Assembly (NCBI RefSeq): GCF_013375555.1
Contig: NZ_JABXWB010000005.1
Location: 496,001-560,000, forward strand
DNA: 64,000 nucleotides
Reading direction: 5' to 3'
From: Sphingobium sp. EM0848
Lineage (GTDB): Bacteria > Pseudomonadota > Alphaproteobacteria > Sphingomonadales > Sphingomonadaceae
Shown here piece after piece: positions 19,001-25,726 of the stretch (its first letter is position 1; each line of letters starts with the position of its first letter). Both the position numbers and the translations under genes were made by a program. The notes beneath the pieces were generated by a model. That model searched no databases. It was not told where the DNA came from and saw nothing but the letters and a program-made list of their open reading frames with translations.

Positions 19001-19201
19001 CTGCCGGCCGCCCTGTCGAACGGCATCGGCAGTCAGGTCCAGAAACCGCTGGCGCTGGTCGTCGTCGGCGGCATGACATTGGCACCCGCACTGATCCTGC
19101 TGGTCCTGCCAGCTCTGGTCGACCGTTTTTCCCGGCATGTCTCGCCGGAGGATCGGGGCGCGCATGGGCGCGATGTCGGCCATCATGAGGTAACGGTATG
19201 A
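16034..19201 (+). CDS. Heavy-metal-type RND efflux pump (CzcA/CusA family)
   Basis: A 1055-residue proton-driven RND transporter with the usual two-fold repeat of 6 membrane segments and large periplasmic loops. Membrane segment 4 reads LDFGLVVDASVIMVEN, keeping the two Asp and one Glu that mark proton-coupled metal-efflux members such as CzcA. Other landmarks are NLNIEAYPDPVPPMVEI and MAIVGGVLALALTGTAFSIS. The GTG start overlaps the adaptor stop codon, and its own stop overlaps the channel gene (ATGA), giving a three-gene operon. The metal cannot be deduced; the missing CusF/Met-rich signatures argue mildly for divalent ions rather than copper or silver. Confidence 0.94.
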   Translation: MNRIVGFALRQRPLIVALFATILIAGVIGFINLNIEAYPDPVPPMVEIVTQTQGLSAEEMERNVTIPIEVQMAGLPHLTTVRAISLFGLSDIKVQFSYDVTFEQAQQQVINRLSQLQPLTGGAQPAISPTSPIGEIYRYRIAAPAGYSVMDLKTLQDWVLQRRFKRIPGVIDVTGWGGKLRTYEAVIDNDRLIAHGVTIAQVMAALGKSDANVGGQTINFGSQAAIVRGVGLIQSVGGIENVLVGTAGSQPILLKDVAKIRIGNAPRLGIAGYNDKDDIVQGVVLMQRGAKSMPTIEAVQKEVADINASGTLPPGVHLERIYDRSDLIRLTTHTVLENLVAGIVLIFALQWLFLGNLRSALIVAATIPFALAFAVLILIAQGESANLLSVGALDFGLVVDASVIMVENIFRHMVERSAAVDAGHGHFSRATRMSSILHASHEVSRGIFFAAAIIIASFLPLFTLTGVEGHIFGPMAKTYAYAISGGVIATFTVAPVLSAILLPDRLSEVETRIVAKLRSLYEPAAAFALANRLLTFGGMTLLICAALIGVRSLGVEFLPHLEEGNLYIRASLPPSISLEAGQPVVNGVRRMIMQYPEVEAVLSAHGRPDDGTDSTGFFNAEFFVPLKPFGSWPSGVTKETLTAELSKRLTARYPGVDFSFSQYIEDNVEEAASGVKGANSIKLFGPDLPTLERLADDVRNQMAKVRGITDLGVFQSLGQPTVRIDIDRARASRYGLTPDDINQTVAAAIGGQSPANLYEHGTDRHFPIMVRLKPEQRDTVEAIKRITVGAPSPSGNGVVQVPLSEIADVRLTSGASFIYREHQERYIPIKFSVRGRDLGSTVAEAKQRIQHDVHLPSGYHLEWAGELDNLNNAVARLEIVIPISLLLILILLYANFGSIRDSLLAFSAIPMAIVGGVLALALTGTAFSISAAIGFVALFGIAVMDGILIVTNFNQAMDEGSRRAEALALATRHSMRPVIMTCLVAAIGLLPAALSNGIGSQVQKPLALVVVGGMTLAPALILLVLPALVDRFSRHVSPEDRGAHGRDVGHHEVTV

Positions 19202-20628
19202 AGCGTTCGATCGCCCTGATCGCGTCGCTGGCCCTGGCCGGCTGTTCCATGGGTCCCCGGCACATCGACGCGCACCCTGCCCTGCCCGCTGACGGCGGCG
19301 CCGGCGCCTCCCTTGCACCGATCACGCCGGAGCACGGCCCGGTACAGACCATCGCGGTTGGTGCGGACGCGCCTTCGACCTGGTGGACGAGCTTTGCCTG
19401 TCCGGGTCTGGATAGGCTTGTCGATCAGGCGCTCCACGCGAACGAAGACATCCACGTCGCCGAGGCAACGCTCCGCCAGACACAGGAACTAGCCGCCGCC
19501 GCCGGAGGCGCCGCCCTGCCGCAGATCGACGGCAGCTATCAGGCGCAGCGTGCCCGGACGTCCGCCGGCCTGGCGCCACCTGTCACCGATCCCAACCAGT
19601 TGCTCTATTCGCTGCATAGCGCACAACTCACCATTACCTATCCACTGGATATCTTCGGCGGAGTTCATTCGAAAATCCGTTCGGCCCACGCGGCGGCGGA
19701 CGTCCAGCGCTACCGCTTGCGGGCCGCTCGACAGACGGCCGTTGCCAATCTCGTCAACGCCGTGATCCTGCGGGCTTCTCTGGCCGCGCAGATCGACGCC
19801 ACGCGGGCCAGCATCGCGGCCAATCGGGACATTCTGATCCTGCTGCAAAAGCGGCAGGCACTGGGCACCGTCGGCGCAGCAGACGTCTCCACCCAGCAAA
19901 CGGCGCTGGCTTTGGCCGAAACGGCGCTGCCGCCGCTGCTGCGGGCGGAAACGCATGAACGGGCGCTGATCGCGATCCTGTTAGGACAGCCGGCCGGGAC
20001 GGACATTCCCGATCTGCCGGGCCAATCCTGCCTTGCCCTGCCCAGGACGATCCCGGTTGCCATACCAAGCGCGCTGGTCGCGCGCCGACCCGATATTCTG
20101 GCGGCGGGCGCGCAACTCGCCGGCGCCGGGGCCGATCTGGGCACCGCGATCGCCGCGCGTCTGCCGTCGATCCAGCTGACTGCCAGCGCGGGCGGCATCG
20201 CGCAGGATTTCGGCAGCATGTTCGTCGACGGCAATCCGTTCTGGTCCCTGATCGGCGGCATCACCCAGCCAATTTTCCACGCGGGCGCCTTGCTGCATCA
20301 GCAACATGCCGCTGAAGCCGCGCTGGATGTCACGAAGGCGCAATATCGCGCCGCCGTACTCCAGGCCTTTCTCGATGTGAGCGATGCCCTGACGGGGCTT
20401 CGGACCGATGCGCAGGCGTTGGACGCTTCCGATCGCGCGGCCAGCGCGGCGGCGAAAAGCTTCGGCTTTGCCAAGCGCCAATTGGAGCTGGGCGACGCCG
20501 GGACACTGACTGTCCTGACCGCTGCCGCAGCCAACGCGCAGGCACAGGCTCAGCTGATTCAGGCGCGCTCCGCCCGCCTCTCGGACATGGTGGCGCTGTA
20601 TCAGGCCAGCGGCGGCGGGATCGATTAA
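19198..20628 (+). CDS. Outer-membrane efflux lipoprotein (NodT/CusC type)
   Basis: A 476-residue TolC-family channel lipoprotein with lipobox LALAGC (Cys16). It has the two OEP repeats with long helices (about 80-290 and 300-470), including ALHANEDIHVAEATLRQTQE and the characteristic PSALVARRPDILAAGAQL linker between repeats. It completes the adaptor-pump-channel exporter, starts in the ATGA overlap with the pump gene and ends the operon; about 230 bases without recognisable features follow. Confidence 0.93.
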   Translation: MKRSIALIASLALAGCSMGPRHIDAHPALPADGGAGASLAPITPEHGPVQTIAVGADAPSTWWTSFACPGLDRLVDQALHANEDIHVAEATLRQTQELAAAAGGAALPQIDGSYQAQRARTSAGLAPPVTDPNQLLYSLHSAQLTITYPLDIFGGVHSKIRSAHAAADVQRYRLRAARQTAVANLVNAVILRASLAAQIDATRASIAANRDILILLQKRQALGTVGAADVSTQQTALALAETALPPLLRAETHERALIAILLGQPAGTDIPDLPGQSCLALPRTIPVAIPSALVARRPDILAAGAQLAGAGADLGTAIAARLPSIQLTASAGGIAQDFGSMFVDGNPFWSLIGGITQPIFHAGALLHQQHAAEAALDVTKAQYRAAVLQAFLDVSDALTGLRTDAQALDASDRAASAAAKSFGFAKRQLELGDAGTLTVLTAAAANAQAQAQLIQARSARLSDMVALYQASGGGID

Positions 20629-20857
20629 GAGCGGAAATAGGAGGAGCTATCGGCAGGCGTTGCTCTGCTTTTGATTGATCCCAAATTTGGCGACCAATGC
20701 CGCATTTGGATCGACGCCTGATCGTGCAAGCAACCATCGCGATCAGGAAAGTGCCAGTTCTCTCATTGCTCGATATCATTACCCATGGAATCGCGGTACC
20801 GCCCTGTTCATGGTGCGGTGGAGCTCAATCGGCAGGCTTGCGATCGCAGGAGGGCGA

Positions 20858-21916
20858 ATGAACGAGTTAACGCGTGTCCGTAAAATGTCGTTGCTGCTCA
20901 CGGCCGGAGCATTGCTCTTCCTGGGCTTGTGGCTCAGTGCAAGCATGCTGCCCGCGCTCCTCTGGGCGGCCGTCGTCGCAATCGCCGTGCTGCCGCTCTA
21001 TGAGCGCTTTGAGAAGCGGTCGGGAAAAGGCGGGGCGCGGGTTGTCCTGCCGCTGCTGTTCACGGCGGGCGTCGCTCTTATCATTCTGGTGCCGCTCTCG
21101 CTGATCGTCGCGGAAGCTGCCAGCGAAGCGCGTGATGTGGCGCAATGGTTCAATGCCGCCCAGCGGACGGGCGTAGCTGAACCCTCCTGGGTTTGGCATT
21201 TGCCGGTCGGCAGAGAATTTGTATCGGGCTGGTGGCGGGCGCATCTCGCAACACCGGAACTGGCCCAGCAGGAATTTCGGCGGCTCGACGCAGCGACGGT
21301 GATTGCCCATTCGAAAATGCTGGGCGCGAGCATCATTCATCGAACCGTGATCTTTGCCTTTACGATGATCGCCCTGTTCTTCCTGTTACGCGAGCATCGC
21401 TCCGTCGCGGATCAGATCGGGACGGCAATCGACCGCAGCCTGGGGCCGCGCGGGGAACGGTTGGCCGAGCAGATCGTGCGCTCTGTCCGGGGGACGATAG
21501 ACGGCCTGGTTCTCGTGGGCCTGGGCGAAGGAGCGGCCATGGCGGTCGCATATGCGATCGCCGGGGTTCCTCACGCCGTCCTGCTGGGCGTCCTCACGGC
21601 CATCGCGGCGATGATCCCTTTCGGGGCCATCATCGCCATTGGCATTGCAGCCCTTTTGCTGGTGGCCAATGGAGGCTTGCTTGCAGCGGCCGTAATTGTC
21701 GCCATCGGCTTGCTGGTCATTGCCATTGCGGATCACTTCGTCCGGCCCGCTTTGATCGGAGGAGCCACCAAGGTTCCGTTTCTCTGGGTACTCATCGGTA
21801 TATTGGGCGGTGTCGAACGCTTTGGCTTGTTGGGGCTCTTCATTGGCCCAGCCACGATGGCTGCGCTCATATTGCTCTGGCGCGAATTCACGACTGTTGA
21901 GGTGGCTGACGCCTAA
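20858..21916 (+). CDS. AI-2E family transporter-like permease
   Basis: A 352-residue polytopic membrane protein of the AI-2E/PerM family. It has an N-terminal hydrophobic pair (residues 10-50), a long amphipathic middle region (about 75-150) and a C-terminal cluster of membrane segments. The PF01594 hallmarks GVLTAIAAMIPFGAIIAIGI and VPFLWVLIGILGGVERFGLL are clear. The start at 20858 follows AGGAGGGCGA; the frame remains open to 20675 without coding features. Family members export autoinducer-2, act as Na+/H+ antiporters or have unknown roles. No neighbour clarifies the job. Confidence 0.9.
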   Translation: MNELTRVRKMSLLLTAGALLFLGLWLSASMLPALLWAAVVAIAVLPLYERFEKRSGKGGARVVLPLLFTAGVALIILVPLSLIVAEAASEARDVAQWFNAAQRTGVAEPSWVWHLPVGREFVSGWWRAHLATPELAQQEFRRLDAATVIAHSKMLGASIIHRTVIFAFTMIALFFLLREHRSVADQIGTAIDRSLGPRGERLAEQIVRSVRGTIDGLVLVGLGEGAAMAVAYAIAGVPHAVLLGVLTAIAAMIPFGAIIAIGIAALLLVANGGLLAAAVIVAIGLLVIAIADHFVRPALIGGATKVPFLWVLIGILGGVERFGLLGLFIGPATMAALILLWREFTTVEVADA

Positions 21917-22061
21917 TCGATGCCCTTCATCTCCTGCCACTGGCAAGATAATCCGGCCGCGCTGGACGCCAATCAGCAATCGCCGGAAGAAAAACTTCCA
22001 CGCATGAACTGCGGTTGGACCATGCGACAACGTCTCTGGATAGAGCGGGGAGGCTGGTCGG

Positions 22062-22850
22062 ATGACAGGATGCAAACCCTATCCAATAGTGATTTGGACG
22101 ATATTGGCATTAGGTGCGGGCACAACCCCTGCCCTTGCACGGCCGGACCCTGATCCAAGGATGGCCAGCCTTCTCCTTGCCCGAATGGGCGAGAAGCTTG
22201 GAACATATAATATGCGCTCGGGCCGTCGATTATCGGCGGGACTGGACTGGCATGCCGGCCTGCGGGACCTGGATCGTTTCGATCTGGCGAACACGAAATT
22301 TCATTCGGCACAGACCGACCTTGGGCCGGTCGAATTGAGCCTGTCCGGTGGCCGGGCCGCCAATTTCGAGCAGCGTTACGCCCTGCCTTTAACAGTGGAT
22401 CGCTGGGCGCTGAAATTCCTCGGCGCGTCCGCAACCCTGCCATTGGCACCATCGATTGCCTTCGTCCTCGACGCTCAATATGCGCGTATGGCACGCAGGC
22501 TTTCTGTTCTGGAGGTGACGCCGCATCGGCTGGCAACCACTATGGCCCAGTTCGGAGGCGGCTTTACCTTCGGCAACGACAGCAGTCTGTTTCTGGATTA
22601 TCTGTCGGTAAAAAGGTCGTCGGGTCAGAATGAACTGACACGTCTCGCCGAAGCTCTGGGCGGCGCTCCAGCCACCGGGCACGGGCCGGAACTTTCTTTC
22701 TCTCATGGTTCCGGTACGGCAGCCGGGCAGAGCAACTGGCGGTTGACCCTCGCCTCCCTGCGACGGCCGATGCGGGATTTGGGACTCGCGGCTGACAATG
22801 ACATCCGTTCGGATGCACGAGCGACGCTCAACTTCACTCTTCATTTTTGA
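22062..22850 (+). CDS. Unassigned exported protein, possible outer-membrane barrel
   Basis: A 262-residue protein with a signal-peptide-like N-terminus (IVIWTILALGAGTTPALA). The mature part has no motif I recognise. The C-terminal half has alternating polar and hydrophobic strands and ends in RATLNFTLHF, a terminal phenylalanine typical of proteins inserted by the BAM complex. The ATG follows a purine-rich GGGGAGG. It lies between the permease and the pilus operon with no coupling to either. A small outer-membrane beta-barrel is the best guess. Confidence 0.6.
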   Translation: MTGCKPYPIVIWTILALGAGTTPALARPDPDPRMASLLLARMGEKLGTYNMRSGRRLSAGLDWHAGLRDLDRFDLANTKFHSAQTDLGPVELSLSGGRAANFEQRYALPLTVDRWALKFLGASATLPLAPSIAFVLDAQYARMARRLSVLEVTPHRLATTMAQFGGGFTFGNDSSLFLDYLSVKRSSGQNELTRLAEALGGAPATGHGPELSFSHGSGTAAGQSNWRLTLASLRRPMRDLGLAADNDIRSDARATLNFTLHF

Positions 22851-23166
22851 GGCTGCGGACATTGTCACATGAGGGGCCATGGGGAAATGGCGACTCCTTC
22901 GATTTGCCCCTGTAAGATGAATTGCCAATAATGCTCAAAACTATAGATATATATCCTAAGAAATATAATGAATTATCATTGTATCATATTGGAACATTAC
23001 AATTATTTTGGGATGTACATTACGGTAAAATGACTGATTCCCGGAATATTTCATCAAGAAAGTTGGTAAACGCCGTTGTAACGATTTCCCGAATCGCATA
23101 TCACTGAAGCAAGAGATCGCATCTTTCTTTTGGGGCAAGAATGGCGATCTTGTCGGGGAGGGAGGC
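22851..23166. promoter_or_regulatory. AT-rich leader of the chaperone-usher pilus operon
   Basis: This 316-base gap contains a stretch from about 22920 to 23110 that is far richer in A and T than anything else in the window, with runs such as ATAGATATATATCC and repeated TATCAT/AATTAT words. It directly precedes the first pilin gene, so it probably carries the operon promoter and binding sites for regulatory or nucleoid proteins. The promoter could not be pinned down to single bases. A 61-codon open frame at 22922-23107 is judged non-coding. Confidence 0.5.
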
Positions 23167-23715
23167 ATGCGCGCGGCGTACTTTACCGCAATGGTGATGC
23201 TGTGCGGGTCTGGCTGGAGCCTGACCGCACCAGTGAAGGCACAAACCCTGACCGTCACAGCCACGGGCACGATCGCCAAAAGCTGCGGCCTGACGGCATC
23301 CGGGCAGTTCGGCAATGCCAATCTCAACGCAAACGGAACCGTTACCGCGGCGGCAGTGGTCAACTGCAACCTCAAATATGTGGTCAAGGCCACATCGGCT
23401 CGCGGCGGGCTGAAAAATGCGACTGCCGCACCGTCGAGCAGCTTCAGCAATCTGCTGGCCTATAATTTCAGTCTTTCCGTGCCGCTGGACAATGGAGGCG
23501 GGACCATCAGCGCCACCTGCGCATCGACAGCACTGGTCGCGGGCGCCAGCAACTGTCAGCTCTCGCCAGCCGGAACTGGACTGTCATCGGGCAATGGCAC
23601 ATCGGTCAATCAGAATGCGGCGCTCAACATAGGATGGACGCTGCCGACAACGACCCGTCTTGTCGCGGGCAGCTATTCCGATGTTTTGACGATTACGATC
23701 GCGGCCCAGCAATGA
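23167..23715 (+). CDS. Spore coat U domain pilin subunit 1 (Csu-like)
   Basis: A 182-residue exported protein with signal peptide (cleavage near APVKAQ) and one spore-coat-protein-U (SCPU) domain. The mature part starts with alternating strands (TLTVTATGTIAKSCGLTA), carries four cysteines suggestive of two disulfides, and ends in GSYSDVLTITI, the strand pair expected for a donor-strand pilin. SCPU pilins build archaic chaperone-usher fibres such as Csu pili. It is the first gene of the six-gene set and could be the major subunit. Confidence 0.85.
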   Translation: MRAAYFTAMVMLCGSGWSLTAPVKAQTLTVTATGTIAKSCGLTASGQFGNANLNANGTVTAAAVVNCNLKYVVKATSARGGLKNATAAPSSSFSNLLAYNFSLSVPLDNGGGTISATCASTALVAGASNCQLSPAGTGLSSGNGTSVNQNAALNIGWTLPTTTRLVAGSYSDVLTITIAAQQ

Positions 23716-23829
23716 CGGGGCGCGGACAAAGGAGACAGAAAGCGGACCGGCGACCCTGCCACCCGCGACTGTGCCGGGAAGGGGGGCATTCCCATTCCCA
23801 TGTGTTGAGCAAGTGAAAGGGAAATTGTC

Positions 23830-24321
23830 ATGAAGAAGTTAATGATTGGCGCAATCGCGCTTGCGGCGCTTAATGTCGCTCCGGCCATGGCCCAGCAACA
23901 GGACTTTGCGGTGTCGGGTTCCGTCTCCGCAACCTGTTCGGCCATCACCACGAGTGCGATCGGCTTCGGTACGATCGGTATCAGCGCCTCGACCGGCAAG
24001 CTGAATTCGGGTCAGAGCGCCAGTTCCACCGCCACCCCCATCTGGTGTAACGGCGTAGCTTCGACGCTCAGCTTTTCGGGCGCCAACAGCAACACCATCC
24101 ATAATAGCAAGTCGACAACGGATGCCGCTTTCACCAGCGACCTGACCTATACGCCGAAGGTGACGCTGGGCGGCAGTCCCGTCACTAGCGGGGCAACCAT
24201 TGGTGCTGTCGCCGCCAATCTGGTCGTGACTGCCGATACTCTCACCTCGCCCGGTGACAAGCTGCCCGTGGCAGGTGATTATAGCGGCACGATCACTGTC
24301 ACGCTGACGCCCGGCGTATAA
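23830..24321 (+). CDS. Spore coat U domain pilin subunit 2 (Csu-like)
   Basis: A 163-residue exported SCPU-type protein. The signal peptide MKKLMIGAIALAALNVAPA ends at AMA; the mature protein begins QQQDFAVSGSVSATCSAI and ends DYSGTITVTLTPGV, the conserved final strand. There are two cysteines, so a single disulfide is likely. A GAAAGGGAAATTGTC ribosome binding region precedes it. The 114 bases separating it from subunit 1 contain a GC-rich, imperfect hairpin that may adjust relative expression of the subunits. Confidence 0.83.
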   Translation: MKKLMIGAIALAALNVAPAMAQQQDFAVSGSVSATCSAITTSAIGFGTIGISASTGKLNSGQSASSTATPIWCNGVASTLSFSGANSNTIHNSKSTTDAAFTSDLTYTPKVTLGGSPVTSGATIGAVAANLVVTADTLTSPGDKLPVAGDYSGTITVTLTPGV

Positions 24322-24352
24322 GAGGGTAACAGGGTCGCAACAGGGGAGCGGG

Positions 24353-24928
24353 ATGATGCGCAGATATATTTGGGGAACCGCGATCATTCTTGCCTGCGCC
24401 GGTATCATGCCGGCGCGGGCCGCCCCGTCGCGTCAGGGGAATTTCCCGGTCGGTGGAACGGTCGGCGGCAGTTGCGTCATGCCGCAGGCGGGACCGCTCA
24501 CGCTGTCCACCGTTGTTCCAGCCAATGGCAAGCTCGATCCGGGCCTTAACAATGTCAGCTGGACGCTTTCTGGCTGGTCCTGCAATGCAGGATCGCGGCT
24601 GTCCATTTCGGCGCGGGCACTACGGCTGAACAATCCGCAGACCAGCCTGACACCATCGCAGTCCCAGACCGTCAATTTCACCGCGCGAGCCAATGGATGG
24701 ACCACGGCCGACGCAACGATCACGACCGGAGAAAGCACGGCGCTGGGCAGCACTACCCTTTATACAGGTACGCCCCAGACGCAGAGCGCGCCCCGAACGG
24801 GCAGCATTATCGTATCGGTAAGCAACTTCAGTGTATCGACGAACAAGGGGAGTTCGGCGAACAGCGCGAAGCTGATCGACGGCACTTATAGTGCCACGAT
24901 CATTTTGACACTTACGCCCTCGGTCTGA
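24353..24928 (+). CDS. Spore coat U domain pilin subunit 3 (Csu-like)
   Basis: A 191-residue exported SCPU-type protein: signal peptide to PARA, mature N-terminus APSRQGNFPVGGTVGGSCVM, two cysteines and the terminal strand GTYSATIILTLTPSV. It occupies the third position, corresponding to CsuB in the Acinetobacter csuA/B-A-B-C-D-E order. It is most likely a minor fibre or adaptor subunit. It is spaced 31 bases from subunit 2 and 35 bases from the chaperone, in line with one transcript. Confidence 0.82.
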   Translation: MMRRYIWGTAIILACAGIMPARAAPSRQGNFPVGGTVGGSCVMPQAGPLTLSTVVPANGKLDPGLNNVSWTLSGWSCNAGSRLSISARALRLNNPQTSLTPSQSQTVNFTARANGWTTADATITTGESTALGSTTLYTGTPQTQSAPRTGSIIVSVSNFSVSTNKGSSANSAKLIDGTYSATIILTLTPSV

Positions 24929-24963
24929 ACTCGCGGCATGACGGCAATGGGGCAAGAATATTT

Positions 24964-25722
24964 ATGAGCGGGTTTAAAATGAGATTTGGGTTTGCAGGCG
25001 CACTGGCAATGGCTGTGTCGATGGCAGCCACACCAGTCGGGGCGACCACCGTATCCCCTGTTGTCGTCGACCTGCAATCAGCCGGACGCGGCGTGGTGGC
25101 CAATGTCAGCGTCAACAACACCGGAGCCGGCCCACTGCCCATGGAGATCGCAGTCCAGCCCCTGGTCGCCGGAGAAAATGGCTTGAATCCGGGCGGGGAG
25201 GATGACGGCAATCTGCTGGTGGTGCCGCCCAGCGCGATCATTCCGGCCGGGCAGACGCAGACCTTTCGTATCCAGTGGATCGGCGATCCTGCACTCGATA
25301 GCAGCAAACATTATTATGTCAGCGTCAACCAGCTACCGGTGAAATTGCCGGAGGGGCAATCGGCGGTGCAGATCGTCTATAATTTCCAGGTGCTGGTGAA
25401 CGTGTCCTCCCCCAATGGGAAAGCAGCGCTGGCGATCGATTCCGTGTCTTTCGGCACCCATGACGGCAAGCCTGCCCCGGTCCTGCGCGTGACCAATTCA
25501 GGCACGGCGCATGGTTATCTGAGCCAGCATCGGATCACGATTTCAGAGAAGAACGCGGCGGGCGCCGAAATCTTCTCCCGCACGATGAGCGGAGCTGAAT
25601 TCCAACAGCTGGTCGGCTATGGTCTGGTTGCGGCACACCAGACGCGCAACCTCACCATCCCGCTGGAGCTGCCCTCCCCGACCGGCCAGCTCAACGCCAA
25701 GATGCTCGACGAGAGGGAATAG
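24964..25722 (+). CDS. Periplasmic pilus chaperone (Csu/PapD type)
   Basis: A 252-residue fimbrial chaperone with a signal peptide ending at PVGA and two immunoglobulin-like domains. The first domain contains VVDLQSAGRGVVANVSVNN and the hallmark region QTQTFRIQWIG with YYVSVNQLPV; the second spans roughly residues 145-250. It caps the SCPU pilins in the periplasm and delivers them to the usher. Start at 24964 is used; 24979 (MRFGFAG) would give a shorter signal peptide and is also possible. It is followed four bases later by the usher. Confidence 0.9.
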   Translation: MSGFKMRFGFAGALAMAVSMAATPVGATTVSPVVVDLQSAGRGVVANVSVNNTGAGPLPMEIAVQPLVAGENGLNPGGEDDGNLLVVPPSAIIPAGQTQTFRIQWIGDPALDSSKHYYVSVNQLPVKLPEGQSAVQIVYNFQVLVNVSSPNGKAALAIDSVSFGTHDGKPAPVLRVTNSGTAHGYLSQHRITISEKNAAGAEIFSRTMSGAEFQQLVGYGLVAAHQTRNLTIPLELPSPTGQLNAKMLDERE

Positions 25723-25726
25723 TGTT

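Noticed and set aside
22922..23107. Sixty-one-codon open frame in the AT-rich leader of the pilus operon.
   Set aside because: Composition is that of the non-coding AT-rich island and no ribosome binding site is visible; more likely promoter DNA.
23716..23829. GC-rich segment CCACCCGCGACTGTGCCGG between pilin genes 1 and 2 that resembles part of a cobalamin riboswitch core.
   Set aside because: The upstream GGUG element and the conserved B12 box are missing, and the neighbouring genes are pilins with no link to cobalamin.
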